Program-made: the position numbers and the translations under genes
From: SLRI01 sp964576715
GTDB lineage: Bacteria; Pseudomonadota; Alphaproteobacteria; Geminicoccales; Geminicoccaceae
DNA length: 64,000 nucleotides
Direction of reading: 5' to 3'
Assembly: GCA_964576715.1 (NCBI GenBank)
Contig: CAZNWE010000010.1
Span: forward strand, 1-64,000
Part shown: positions 44,121 to 53,046 of the stretch, in pieces
Position numbering within the stretch: the stretch's first letter is position 1
Layout of the letters: every line of letters begins with the position of its first letter
The notes under the pieces: generated by a model
Seen by the model: only the letters and a program-made list of their open reading frames with translations
Database searches by the model: none
Told to the model about the DNA's origin: nothing

Positions 44121-45869
44121 ATGAACCCGTTCGATCACTTGCTCGCGGCTGTCCACGCGGCACTCGCCCGGCTGGTGGAGCAGGGCCGCTTGCCGGCCGG
44201 GCTGCCGCTGGAGCGGATCACGGTCGAGCCGCCACGCGAGCGCGAGCATGGCGATGCGGCAACCAATGCGGCGCTGATCCTGGCCAAGCCGGCCCGGCTG
44301 AAGCCGTTGGCCATTGCCGAGGCGCTGGCCCAGGAGCTCGCCGCCGAGCCGTCGCTCAGCGAGGCCCAGGCGGCTCCCCCGGGCTTCGTCAACATGCGCT
44401 TCACCGATGCCTTCGTGCAGGCACAAGTGCCGGTGGTGCTGACGACTGGTGCCGATTACGGTCGCTCGAGCGTCGGCGGTGCGCTCAAGGTCAATGTCGA
44501 GTTCTGTTCGGCCAATCCGACCGGGCCGCTGCATGTCGGCCACGGCCGCGGCACCGTGTTCGGCGACGCGCTGGCCGAGCTTCTGGCCTTTGCCGGATTC
44601 GCGGTCACCCGTGAGTACTACATCAATGATGCCGGGGCGCAGATCGAGATTTTCGCCCGCTCGATCCATCACCGCTACCTCGAAGCACTCGGCGACGATC
44701 GCGGCCCGGTGCCGGAAGGGCTCTACCCGCTCCGCGAGCTGGTTCCGGTCGCCGAGGCGATCGCCGCCCGGGACGGTGACAGGTGGCGGTCGGCGCCCGA
44801 GGCCGAGTGGCTCGAGGCGTTCGGCCGCGAGGGAACGGCGTACATGCTCGAGCGGATCAGGGCGGATCTCGCCGGGCTCGGCGTCACGTTCGACGTCTTC
44901 ACCTCCGAGCGCGCGCTGGTCGAGGCCGGCAAGGTGGAAGCGGCGCTCGAGCATCTTGAGCGGCTCGGCCTCCTCTATACCGGCACGCTGCCGCCGCCCA
45001 AGGGCAAGCAGCTCGACGACTGGGAGGCGGTGCCGCAGCTCTTGTTCAGATCGAGCGCGTTCGGCGACGACATCGATCGGCCGTTGCAGCGGTCGACGGG
45101 TGCCTGGACCTATTTCGCCGCCGACCTCGCCTATCACCTCGACAAGTACACCCGCGGCTATACCCAGATGATCGATGTCTGGGGTGCCGATCACGGCGGC
45201 TACGTCAAGCGGATGCAGGCCGCCGTCAGGGCCTTGTCGGAGGGCCAGGCGGCGCTCGACGTCCGGCTCTGCCAGCTGGTCAACCTCATGGATGCGGGCC
45301 AACCCCTGAAGATGTCGAAGCGTGCCGGGCGGATCGTTACGCTCAAGGACGTCGTCGACGAGGTCGGCCGGGACGTCTTCCGCTTCATCATGCTCACCCG
45401 CAAGAACGACGCCGCCCTCGACTTCGACCTCGCCAAGGTGGTCGAGCAGTCCAGGGACAACCCGGTGTTCTATGTCCAGTACGCCCACGCACGGATCTGC
45501 TCGGTGCTGCGCAATGCCGAGGCGGACGGGCACGGCGCCTGGCTCGTCGATCCGGCGGGTGCGGCGCTAGGCCGTCTTACCGATCCGGCCGAGTTGCAGC
45601 TGCTGAAGACTGCGGCGCAGTTCCCGCGCACTGTCGAGAGTGCGGCCCTGCAACATGAGCCACACCGGATCGCGTTTTATCTTCATGACTTGGCGAGCGA
45701 CTTTCATGTATTGTGGAATCGTGGCAAGGAGGATGGCGGCTTGCGGTTCCTGATCGCTGAGGAGCCGGCGCTGAGCCGGGCACGACTCGCCATGCTCACC
45801 GCCGTCCGGCAGGTTATCGGCAATGGCCTGCGGCTCATGGGCGTAGTGCCGGTCGAGGAGATGCACTAG
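44121..45869 (+). CDS. argS: Arginyl-tRNA synthetase
   Basis: The 582-residue class I synthetase charges tRNA-Arg. It has the N-terminal add-on domain (FDHLLAAVHAALARLVEQG), the HIGH-type motif NPTGPLHVGHGRGTVFGD, the KMSKS-type motif PLKMSKRAGRIVTLKDVVDEVG, and an all-helical DALR anticodon domain ending RQVIGNGLRLMGVVPVEEMH. ATG 44121 is favoured; an in-frame TTG lies 12 bases upstream. First gene of the argS-SPOR-nagZ-scpAB-tat block. Confidence 0.97.
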   Translation: MNPFDHLLAAVHAALARLVEQGRLPAGLPLERITVEPPREREHGDAATNAALILAKPARLKPLAIAEALAQELAAEPSLSEAQAAPPGFVNMRFTDAFVQAQVPVVLTTGADYGRSSVGGALKVNVEFCSANPTGPLHVGHGRGTVFGDALAELLAFAGFAVTREYYINDAGAQIEIFARSIHHRYLEALGDDRGPVPEGLYPLRELVPVAEAIAARDGDRWRSAPEAEWLEAFGREGTAYMLERIRADLAGLGVTFDVFTSERALVEAGKVEAALEHLERLGLLYTGTLPPPKGKQLDDWEAVPQLLFRSSAFGDDIDRPLQRSTGAWTYFAADLAYHLDKYTRGYTQMIDVWGADHGGYVKRMQAAVRALSEGQAALDVRLCQLVNLMDAGQPLKMSKRAGRIVTLKDVVDEVGRDVFRFIMLTRKNDAALDFDLAKVVEQSRDNPVFYVQYAHARICSVLRNAEADGHGAWLVDPAGAALGRLTDPAELQLLKTAAQFPRTVESAALQHEPHRIAFYLHDLASDFHVLWNRGKEDGGLRFLIAEEPALSRARLAMLTAVRQVIGNGLRLMGVVPVEEMH

Positions 45870-45916
45870 GGCGCAAGCTGCACGAGGCGACGGCGCGCAA
45901 CGAAAGGAAGCGAGCT

Positions 45917-47029
45917 TTGCGATCACCACACTATCCTGATGAACGTGATCTCGATGTCGCCACTCTGCGCCGGTCGACGCCACAAATGACGTCGGTCAAG
46001 ACGGGCCACGGCGGCCAGCGCAAGATCGGGCTCGGCCGCTACGTCCTGGGCGGCCTGATCGCTCTGGTCCTGGCGCTGTTCAGCGGGGTGATCTGGTTCG
46101 CCTACCAGGATCTGATGCCGGGCGACGAGGCGCCGCCGCTGGTTCGCGCCGATACGCTGCCGATCAAGCGCGAGCCCGAGGAGCGTGGGGGCCTGCCGCT
46201 GGTCAACGAGGAATCGGTCGTTGTCCAGGCCCTCGACGAGCCGGATTCGCCGGTCCGTGTCGAGCGCATCCTGCCGCGCGAGACGATCGCCCCACGCTCG
46301 ACCGCCGATGTCATCCCCCAGGCGCTCGAGGCGGAGCCCGTGCCCGAGGGCGAGCCGTCCCTCGCTGCAGTCGCTGGCGTACCGCCGCCTGCCGTGGACG
46401 CGGCGGACGGCGGGGCCGATACGCTCGACACCCTGCTCGCCGAGATCGTCGGTGGCGAAGCGACCACCAGCACCATCGCACCGGCCGCCGGCCCGGCCGA
46501 CCCGGCAGCAGCGCTGCCACTGCCTGCCGACGGCGCCGGACCGCCCGAGATCAGCGGTGGCGAGCCGCCTAGCCCGACGCCGGCGGCAAGTGCAGCCGCT
46601 CCGACGCCAGCGCCCGATCCGACGCCTGAGCTTGCCGAGAGGCACTCCGCCCAGGCAACCGCCGACGCTGCGGCGACGCCACCTGCAGCGGCGCCGGCCG
46701 CCGCGGCATCGGCGAGCGCGCCTGCGGCGACGACCGTGGCGGCACTTCCCTCGCCCGCGCTCGCTCCCACCTTCAGCGGCGCCTTCGGCGTTCAACTGCT
46801 CGCCGTGCGCGACGAGGCGGCGGCGGCCGCGGCATGGACCAGCCTGCAGCAGCAGCATCCGACCGTGCTCGGTACCTTGCGCAGCCGCGTCCAGGCGGCA
46901 GAGGTCGGCGGCGATGTCTTCTATCGGCTGCAGGCTGGGCCGTTCGTCGACCGCGAGGGTGCCAGCGCCGTCTGCGCGGCGTTGCAATCCCGCGGCACCG
47001 ACTGCTTCGTCGTCGAGCCCGCTACTTGA
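45917..47029 (+). CDS. SPOR-domain membrane protein
   Basis: The 370-residue protein has a cytosolic head, one membrane segment (LGRYVLGGLIALVLALFSGVIWFAY), a long Pro/Ala/Glu-rich periplasmic linker and a C-terminal SPOR domain (FGVQLLAVRDEAAAAAAWTSLQQQHPTVL to YRLQAGPFVDREGASAVCAALQSRGTDCFVV). SPOR domains bind denuded peptidoglycan at the septum, so a division role is likely. It starts at TTG with AAGGAAG upstream, and its stop overlaps the nagZ start (TTGA), so the two are coupled. Confidence 0.9.
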   Translation: MRSPHYPDERDLDVATLRRSTPQMTSVKTGHGGQRKIGLGRYVLGGLIALVLALFSGVIWFAYQDLMPGDEAPPLVRADTLPIKREPEERGGLPLVNEESVVVQALDEPDSPVRVERILPRETIAPRSTADVIPQALEAEPVPEGEPSLAAVAGVPPPAVDAADGGADTLDTLLAEIVGGEATTSTIAPAAGPADPAAALPLPADGAGPPEISGGEPPSPTPAASAAAPTPAPDPTPELAERHSAQATADAAATPPAAAPAAAASASAPAATTVAALPSPALAPTFSGAFGVQLLAVRDEAAAAAAWTSLQQQHPTVLGTLRSRVQAAEVGGDVFYRLQAGPFVDREGASAVCAALQSRGTDCFVVEPAT

Positions 47030-48066
47030 TCGCTTGCCGTGCGGCCGTCGTCGGGATCGCCGGGCCGACGCTCACCGCCGCCGAACGGGCCTTGTTCCGG
47101 GCCGAGCCGCCGGCCGGCTTCATCCTGTTTCGGCGCAACTGCGTCGATCCAGGCCAGCTCCGAGCGCTGACCGCCGAGCTTCGCGCGCTCCATCCCGATC
47201 GTTGGCTGCCCATCCTGGTTGACCAGGAGGGTGGCCGGGTGCAGCGGCTGGCCCCGCCGCATTGGCCGGCACTGCCGCCGCCCCGGGCGGTCGGCGCGCT
47301 GGCCGAGCGCGACCTCGAGCGGGGCGAGCGGGCGGCCGGGCTGCATGCAACGGCGATCGCGACGATGCTGCGCGATGTCGGGATCGATGTCGTCTGCGCG
47401 CCCTGCCTCGATCTTTTGCGACCGGAAACGACGACGGCGATCGGCGACCGGGCGTTCGCCGCCGATCCGGCGCTGGTCGGCCGTCTCGGCCGGGCTTATG
47501 CCACCGCCCTGCTCCGGGCCGGTGTGGTGCCGGTGGTCAAGCATCTGCCGGGCCACGGCCGGGCGACCTGCGACAGCCACCTCGCCCTGCCTCGGGTCAC
47601 CGCATCGCGGGCAGCACTCGCGGCTGCAGACTGGCCGGCGTTCCGGCCGCTGACCGAGCCAACGCTCGACCGGCAGCTGATGGGCATGACCGCCCATATC
47701 GTGTTCACAGCTCTCGACCCGGACCACCCGGCGACCCAATCGCCGCGCGTGATCGAGGAGGTCATTCGCGGGGCCATCGGCTTTCGCGGCTTGCTTTTCA
47801 GCGACGATCTGAGCATGCAAGCGCTGGACGGGCCGATCGCCCGACGCGCCACCGCATCGCTCGCCGCCGGCTGCGACCTGGCCCTGCATTGCAACGGCGA
47901 CCTCGCCGAGCTCGAGGAGGTTCTGGCGGCCGTGCCGGCGCTGCCGGACGAACGGCTGGCGATGCTGCAGCTGCTGGCCCCGGGCACCGCACCGTCCGGG
48001 CCGTCCCGCGCGGCACTGCTCGCCGAGCTTGCCGGCTGTCTTGGCCAAGGGACGATGGGTGTTTGA
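47026..48066 (+). CDS. nagZ: Beta-N-acetylhexosaminidase
   Basis: The 346-residue GH3 enzyme removes N-acetylglucosamine from cell-wall muropeptides during recycling. LPILVDQEGGRVQRLAPPHWPALP, VVPVVKHLPGHGRATCDSHLALP with the acid/base His/Asp pair, and GLLFSDDLSMQAL with the nucleophilic Asp are clear. A TTG start at 47026 overlaps the SPOR gene stop by 4 bases; no better codon is in frame nearby. Its last 8 bases overlap the next gene. Confidence 0.94.
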   Translation: MIACRAAVVGIAGPTLTAAERALFRAEPPAGFILFRRNCVDPGQLRALTAELRALHPDRWLPILVDQEGGRVQRLAPPHWPALPPPRAVGALAERDLERGERAAGLHATAIATMLRDVGIDVVCAPCLDLLRPETTTAIGDRAFAADPALVGRLGRAYATALLRAGVVPVVKHLPGHGRATCDSHLALPRVTASRAALAAADWPAFRPLTEPTLDRQLMGMTAHIVFTALDPDHPATQSPRVIEEVIRGAIGFRGLLFSDDLSMQALDGPIARRATASLAAGCDLALHCNGDLAELEEVLAAVPALPDERLAMLQLLAPGTAPSGPSRAALLAELAGCLGQGTMGV

Positions 48067-48745
48067 TCTCGCCAGCTTCGGCCACACGCTCTCGGTCTGG
48101 TTCCTGCCGGTGGTGCTCGCCATCACCCTGCACGAGGCGGCGCATGCCTGGGCTGCCTGGCAGCTCGGCGACGACACGGCGAAGCAGATGGGCCGCCTCA
48201 GCTTCAACCCGGTCCGCCATGTCGATCCCGTTGGCACGCTGATCCTGCCCGGGATGCTGCTGGTGGTCGGCGCGCCTTTTCTCTTCGGCTGGGCCAAGCC
48301 CGTGCCGGTCGCCTTCCACCGGCTGCACAATCCCAAGCGCGACATGATCTTCGTGGCCCTGGCCGGCCCGGCCATCAATATCGCCCTGGCACTCGTCGCG
48401 GCGACCGGGATGCATCTGTTCGTCGGCGCAGAGAGCGAGATCGGCGACTGGATCTGGCAAAACCTCGACAACGCGCTGCTGATCAACGTGGTGCTCGCCT
48501 GCTTCAACATGCTGCCCCTCCTGCCGCTCGACGGCGGCCGGGTGCTGACCGGTCTCCTGCCCCTGCCGCTCGCCCGACGCTTTGCGCGCACCGAGCCCTA
48601 TGGCCTGTTCATCCTGCTCGGCATCATCTTCGTCCTGCCGCTGTTGGCCCGCGAGGTCGGCTTCGCCTTCAATCCGCTGGCCGCCGTGCTGTTGCCGATC
48701 GTCCAGTTCGTGCACGGTGTCGTGCTGCTGCTGGCGGGCTGGTGA
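48059..48745 (+). CDS. Site-2 protease family (M50) membrane metalloprotease
   Basis: The 228-residue membrane protein has ITLHEAAHAWAAWQLGD with the zinc-binding HExxH, several hydrophobic segments, and NMLPLLPLDGGRVLTGLLP with the third-ligand Asp motif. Members cleave membrane-embedded substrates, but this short group has no agreed target. A GTG start inside nagZ and a stop overlapping scpA by one base make it part of a tightly coupled run, as in other alphaproteobacteria. Confidence 0.92.
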   Translation: MFDLASFGHTLSVWFLPVVLAITLHEAAHAWAAWQLGDDTAKQMGRLSFNPVRHVDPVGTLILPGMLLVVGAPFLFGWAKPVPVAFHRLHNPKRDMIFVALAGPAINIALALVAATGMHLFVGAESEIGDWIWQNLDNALLINVVLACFNMLPLLPLDGGRVLTGLLPLPLARRFARTEPYGLFILLGIIFVLPLLAREVGFAFNPLAAVLLPIVQFVHGVVLLLAGW

Positions 48746-49497
48746 TGCAGACCGTCGAGCAGGCGGCCCAACCGCTGGCCGGGCATGCCTTCGTCGTCGA
48801 TCTCGACGGGTTCGAGGGTCCGCTCGACCTGCTGCTCGACCTCGCCCGCGGGCAGAAGGTCGATCTGGCGCGGATCTCGATCCTGGCCCTGGCCGACCAG
48901 TACATCGCCTATCTCGAGGATGCCCGGGCCCGCGAGCTGACCCTGGCGGCCGAATACCTCGTCATGGCGGCCTGGCTCGCGTTCATGAAGTCACAGCTGC
49001 TGCTGCCCAAGGCGGAGCGCGAGGCGGACGACGTCGAGGCGATGGCCGAAGCGCTGGCCGCCCGGCTCAGGCAGCTCGATGCGATCCGCGGTGCCGTCGG
49101 CTGGCTGGAGGCGCGCCCGACGCTCGGTAGCGAGCGGCTGGTCCGCGGCTGCCCGGAGCCGCCGCCCGTGGCCTTCGACGATCACTGGCGGGCCGATCTC
49201 GCGGGGCTGCTCGAGGCCTATGCCAAGATCACGGCCCGCCGCCGCCGGCAGAGCATCCGTCTCGTGCCGAGAAAGGCGATGAGCGTCGAGGCGGCACTCG
49301 AACGGCTCTCGAAGCTGCTGGCCGGCCGCGACTGGCAGGACCTCGCGAGCTTCCTGCCACCCGGCCTCGACGACGCGTTTCTTGGTCGCTCGGCGCTGGC
49401 GGCATCGCTGGTGGCGAGCCTCGAGCTGGCCAAGCGCGGCACGGTCGAGCTCGACCAGGCGCAGCCGTTCGGGCCGATCCGGATCCGCCGGCGATGA
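48745..49497 (+). CDS. scpA: Segregation and condensation protein A
   Basis: The 250-residue kleisin subunit bridges the SMC ring for chromosome segregation. FVVDLDGFEGPLDLLLDLARGQKVDLARISILALADQYIAYLE is the standard ScpA start, and the C-terminus contains AMSVEAALERLSKLLAGRDWQDLASFL. It overlaps the upstream protease gene by one base and scpB by four (ATGA), so stoichiometric expression is expected. No smc gene is in the window. Confidence 0.94.
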   Translation: MQTVEQAAQPLAGHAFVVDLDGFEGPLDLLLDLARGQKVDLARISILALADQYIAYLEDARARELTLAAEYLVMAAWLAFMKSQLLLPKAEREADDVEAMAEALAARLRQLDAIRGAVGWLEARPTLGSERLVRGCPEPPPVAFDDHWRADLAGLLEAYAKITARRRRQSIRLVPRKAMSVEAALERLSKLLAGRDWQDLASFLPPGLDDAFLGRSALAASLVASLELAKRGTVELDQAQPFGPIRIRRR

Positions 49498-50195
49498 CCG
49501 CGCCGCAACAACATGGCGCAGCCGCGGTGCAGGCTGCCGAGACGAGGCGCGCGCCGGCCGCGGTGGTCGAGAGCAAGCTGGTCATCGAGGCACTGCTCTT
49601 TCAATCGGCCGAGCCGCTCGACGAGGTGCTGCTGCAGGCGCATGTCCGCGACGGCAGGCCGGTGCGTGACATCCTGGCCGAGCTCGCGGCCGACTACGCT
49701 GGGCGCGGCATCCGGCTCGAGCGGCACGGCCGGCACTGGGCGTTTCGAACCGCGGCCGAGGTGGCGCCGCAACTCGAGCGCACCGAGACCCGGCGCCGGC
49801 GCCTCTCTAAGGCGGCGATGGAGACACTTGCGATCATCGCCTATCAGCAGCCGGTGACCCGGGCCGAGATCGAGGCGGTCAGGGGCGTGCCGGTAGCCAA
49901 GGGAACACTGGATCAACTGATGGAAGCGGGCTGGGTGACGCCCAAGGGCCGCCGCGAGGTGCCGGGACGGCCGGTCACCTGGGTGACCACCGCCGCCTTT
50001 CTCGACCACTTCTGCCTCGCCGCCCTTGACGATCTGCCGCGGCTCGACGAACTAGAGGCGGCGGGTTTGTTTCGCGCCGATCCGTCGGGCGGGCAACCAG
50101 GTTCAGGTGACCACGAAGCGGCTAGCGAGCCCGCGCCCGAGGCCAGCCCGAACGAGCTGACCGGCATGAACGCGGCCGAGCCGCCCGGGTGGTGA
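49494..50195 (+). CDS. scpB: Segregation and condensation protein B
   Basis: The 233-residue protein has winged-helix repeats typical of ScpB: LVIEALLFQSAEPLDEVLLQAHV, then RRRRLSKAAMETLAIIAYQQPVTRAEIEAVRGV and GWVTPKGRREVPGRPVTWVTTAAFLDHFCL. It binds ScpA and SMC. The last 45 residues form an acidic, disordered tail. An ATGA overlap couples it to scpA; tatA follows 95 bases later. Confidence 0.94.
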   Translation: MTAPQQHGAAAVQAAETRRAPAAVVESKLVIEALLFQSAEPLDEVLLQAHVRDGRPVRDILAELAADYAGRGIRLERHGRHWAFRTAAEVAPQLERTETRRRRLSKAAMETLAIIAYQQPVTRAEIEAVRGVPVAKGTLDQLMEAGWVTPKGRREVPGRPVTWVTTAAFLDHFCLAALDDLPRLDELEAAGLFRADPSGGQPGSGDHEAASEPAPEASPNELTGMNAAEPPGW

Positions 50196-50290
50196 TTGCG
50201 TGGCCCGGTCTTTTTTGCCACACTCAAGCAACATCTGCAGCGGCGTGCCGGCATCAGGCGCGGCTCCTGCTGGCATCAAGAGGGTTTCCC

Positions 50291-50530
50291 ATGAGTATCG
50301 GTATCTGGCAGGTCGTTCTGATCCTCGTGATCGTGCTGATCCTGTTCGGCGCTGGCAAGCTGCCCAAGGTGATGGGTGACGTCGCCGCCGGGGTGAAGAA
50401 CTTCAAGAGGGGGATGAAGGACGACGAGGACGACGACAAGGCGACCAAGTCGCTGAGCGAGAGCTCGAGCGAGCCCGAGGTCACCATCGAGCGTCCGACG
50501 GCCGTCAAGGACGAGGCGGCCAAGAGCTGA
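50291..50530 (+). CDS. tatA: Sec-independent protein translocase subunit TatA
   Basis: The 79-residue protein has an N-terminal membrane helix (SIGIWQVVLILVIVLILFGAGKLPKVMGDVAAGVKNFKRGM) with the conserved FG-hinge before an amphipathic helix, then an acidic Ser/Asp-rich tail. TatA oligomers form the pore that exports folded proteins. The ATG at 50291 gives the exact usual N-terminus. First of tatA-tatB-tatC. Confidence 0.96.
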   Translation: MSIGIWQVVLILVIVLILFGAGKLPKVMGDVAAGVKNFKRGMKDDEDDDKATKSLSESSSEPEVTIERPTAVKDEAAKS

Positions 50531-50562
50531 GACCCCAGACGGCGCTGGAGTGACAGCCGCTC

Positions 50563-51063
50563 ATGTTCGATCTCGGCTGGGCCGAGATGGCCGTCATCAT
50601 GCTGGTGGCGCTCATCATCATCGGGCCAAAGGATTTGCCCAAAGTGGCACGCACTATCGGCCATTGGACCGGCAAAGCGCGCGCGCTGGCGCGTGACTTC
50701 CAGCGTTCCCTGGACGACATGGCGCGCGAGGCCGAACTCGACGAGATCAAGAAGTCGATCGATCGCGCCGGCAGCGTCGACTTCAAGGGGGCGGTGAAAA
50801 GCGTCGTCGATCCGGACGACGATTTCGAGCGCGCTTTCGACATGGCGGAGAAGGGCGGTGCCGCCAAGCCCGGCAAGCGGCCGTCCAATGTCCGCAAACC
50901 CGCAGAAGCGGTGCGCAACGCGGCGCTGCCGGAGGCGGCCGAGCCGAAGGCGCAGCCCATGGCCAGCCCAACGGCGCCAAACAGCGCAGACGACAACCCT
51001 GTGCCCGTCGACAAGGCGCCGGCGGATGCCGGGGCCGAGCCAGACGCGTCGCCTCGTGGCTAG
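50563..51063 (+). CDS. tatB: Sec-independent protein translocase subunit TatB
   Basis: The 166-residue protein begins MFDLGWAEMAVIMLVALIIIGPKDLPKVARTIGHWTGKARALARDFQRSLDDMAREAELDEI, the TatB membrane helix and amphipathic region. A long Ala/Pro/Glu-rich tail follows. With TatC it forms the receptor for twin-arginine signals. It lies 32 bases after tatA and 39 bases before tatC. Confidence 0.96.
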   Translation: MFDLGWAEMAVIMLVALIIIGPKDLPKVARTIGHWTGKARALARDFQRSLDDMAREAELDEIKKSIDRAGSVDFKGAVKSVVDPDDDFERAFDMAEKGGAAKPGKRPSNVRKPAEAVRNAALPEAAEPKAQPMASPTAPNSADDNPVPVDKAPADAGAEPDASPRG

Positions 51064-51102
51064 GGCAGCACCCGGGTCCCGCGCGACAACCGGACGCAGG
51101 CC

Positions 51103-51903
51103 GTGATCAAGGACATCGATGATCGCGAGATGCCACTGCTCGATCACCTGATCGAGCTGCGCAACCGGCTGATGTACAGTTCGGCGGCGATTCTCTTGGG
51201 CTTCATCGTCTGCTATTTCTTCGCCGAGCAGATCTACGCCTTTCTGGTCCAGCCGCTCGCCGACATCTACGAGGGCCAGACCGATCGGCGGATGATCTAC
51301 ACCGGCCTGACCGAGGCGTTCTTCACCTACCTCAAGGTGGCATTCTTCGCCGGCGCCTTCATCACCTTCCCGTTCGTCGCCACCCAGCTCTACTTGTTCA
51401 TCGCGCCAGGGCTCTACCGCAACGAGAAGCAGGCCTTCCTGCCCTTCCTCTGCGCCACGCCGGTCCTGTTTTTTCTGGGCGGGGCGATGGTCTACTACGT
51501 CATTTTCCCGCTCGCCTGGCGGTTCTTCATCAGCTTCGAAACCAGCGGCGTGGATGGTGCCCTGCCGATCCAGCTCGAGGCCAGAGTCGGCGAGTATCTC
51601 GATCTCGTGATGAAGCTGATCTTTGCCTTCGGCATCTCGTTCCAGCTGCCGGTGGCTTTGACCCTCATGGGCCGGGTCGGGCTGGTCAGCGCCGACGGTC
51701 TCGCCCGCAACCGCAAATACGCCATCGTCGCGGTCTTCGTCGTCGCTGCCCTGCTCACCCCGCCCGACATCATCAGCCAGATCGGCCTGGGTGTCCCGAT
51801 AATCGCCCTCTACGAGCTCTCGATCTATCTCGTGCGGCTGGCCGAGAAAAAGCGGGCCGAGGCGGAAGCCGAGGAAGAGGACGCGGGCGGCTCCGCCGGC
51901 TGA
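51103..51903 (+). CDS. tatC: Sec-independent protein translocase subunit TatC
   Basis: The 266-residue six-helix membrane protein contains MPLLDHLIELRNRLMYSSAAILLGFIVCYFF, TEAFFTYLKVAFFAGAFITFPFVATQLYLFIAPGLYRNEK and AFGISFQLPVALTLMGRVGL, all standard TatC. The Glu in the first cytoplasmic loop region, used for signal recognition, is kept. It starts at GTG 51103. The C-terminus adds a charged Glu/Ala tail. The Bug-type receptor at 13.8-14.8 kb is one apparent Tat substrate. Confidence 0.96.
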   Translation: MIKDIDDREMPLLDHLIELRNRLMYSSAAILLGFIVCYFFAEQIYAFLVQPLADIYEGQTDRRMIYTGLTEAFFTYLKVAFFAGAFITFPFVATQLYLFIAPGLYRNEKQAFLPFLCATPVLFFLGGAMVYYVIFPLAWRFFISFETSGVDGALPIQLEARVGEYLDLVMKLIFAFGISFQLPVALTLMGRVGLVSADGLARNRKYAIVAVFVVAALLTPPDIISQIGLGVPIIALYELSIYLVRLAEKKRAEAEAEEEDAGGSAG

Positions 51904-52015
51904 GCTGTCGCCCTTCCTGGAATCAGTCGATCTCCAACTTGTGTCGATAGGCGTGGCGGCGGCGGCAGCGCTTGGTCATGCTCGGCCTCTCTTCGACGGC
52001 AGGGAGGACGGTTGG

Positions 52016-52192
52016 ATGTGCGAATGCCTTGGCGGCTGCGGCTACGAGCTCTTGAGCGAGCGGCTGGCGGCCCTCGAGCGTGAGCTCGAGGCGGCGATGG
52101 AGAGCCGGGACATGGGGCGCGTCGCCCGGCTCCGCGAGCGCATCGCCGAGCTCCGCTGCGGCTGCCGCCGGCTGCGCGAGATGGCGGCTTGA
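52016..52192 (+). CDS. 58-residue Cys-rich protein coupled to haem uptake operon
   Basis: The protein has Cys2, Cys4 and Cys8 near the start (MCECLGGCGYELL), a charged helix (ERLAALERELEAAMESRDMGRVARLRERIAELR), and Cys48 and Cys50 near the end (RCGCRRL). The five cysteines could bind a metal or cluster. GGGAGGA precedes the ATG by 7-8 bases. Its stop codon overlaps the TTG start of the haem-binding protein gene (TTGA), so the two are translated together. It is not the known HemP/HmuP type. I do not recognise a family; a role in haem or iron sensing is inferred only from position. Confidence 0.65.
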   Translation: MCECLGGCGYELLSERLAALERELEAAMESRDMGRVARLRERIAELRCGCRRLREMAA

Positions 52193-53046
52193 GGGTACTG
52201 GCTCTCGCCTGCGCGCTGGTCCTCGCTGCAACGGCAACGGCCGAAGCGCGGCGGATCGTCTCGATCGGCGGGGCAGTGACCGAGATCGCCTTCGCCCTCG
52301 GCGCCGAGGGCGAGATCGTCGCCGTCGACACGACCAGCCTCTGGCCACCCGAAGCCGATGATCTGCCGGATATCGGCTACATGCGCCGGCTCTCGGCCGA
52401 GCCGATCCTGGCGCTGACCCCCGACCTGGTGCTGGCGAGCGCCGACAGCGGGCCGCAAGCGGTGCTCGAGCAGCTGGCAGCGGCGGGGATCGAGGTCGAG
52501 ACGATTCCGGACGAGCCGTCGATCGAGGGCATCTACCGCAAGGTCGACGCGGTCGCCCGGGCGCTCGGCCGCGAGGCGGAAGGCGAACAGCTCCAAGCCG
52601 AGATCGCCGCCGCCTTCGCCGCCGCCGAACGTGCCGTCGCTGCGGTCGAACCCAGCCCGCGCGTGCTCTTCATTATCAGCATGGGCCGCGGCGCGCCACA
52701 GGCGGCCGGGCACGATACCGCGGCGGATGCGATCATTCGGCTCGCCGGCGGCACCAATGCCGTCACCGGCTATGCTGGCTACCGCCCGTTGAATCCCGAA
52801 GCGGCGATCGCCGCCGCCCCCGACCTGATCCTCACCATGACGCAAGCTGCGGAAGCCTTGGGCGGGCCCGAGACCCTCCTCGCCCGGCCGGAAATCAGGT
52901 TGACACCGGCGGGCGAGGCCGGCCGTCTCGTCGCTCTCGACGGGCTCCTGCTCCTGGGCTTCGGCCCGCGCACGCCGGAAGCGGTGCGCGAGCTCGCCGG
53001 CTCGCTCGCCAGGATTGCCGAGACGAAGCCCATGGGCGACGGATGA
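52189..53046 (+). CDS. hmuT: Haem ABC transporter periplasmic binding protein
   Basis: The 285-residue protein has a short signal (MRVLALACALVLAATATAEA) and the type III binding-protein fold. RIVSIGGAVTEIAFALGAEGEIVAVDTTSLWPPEADDLPDIGYMRRLSAEPILALTPDLVLA contains the conserved haem-ligand Tyr region. LFIISMGRGAPQAAGHDTAADAIIRLAGGTNAV and YRPLNPEAAIAAAPDLIL follow. It carries haem to HmuUV. Its TTG start overlaps the Cys-rich gene, and its stop overlaps hmuU (ATGA). Confidence 0.92.
   Translation: MRVLALACALVLAATATAEARRIVSIGGAVTEIAFALGAEGEIVAVDTTSLWPPEADDLPDIGYMRRLSAEPILALTPDLVLASADSGPQAVLEQLAAAGIEVETIPDEPSIEGIYRKVDAVARALGREAEGEQLQAEIAAAFAAAERAVAAVEPSPRVLFIISMGRGAPQAAGHDTAADAIIRLAGGTNAVTGYAGYRPLNPEAAIAAAPDLILTMTQAAEALGGPETLLARPEIRLTPAGEAGRLVALDGLLLLGFGPRTPEAVRELAGSLARIAETKPMGDG

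Noticed and set aside
51904..52015. Fur, Irr or RirA box before the haem operon
   Set aside because: I looked for the usual dyads and saw none with a good match; control may lie further upstream or use another motif.
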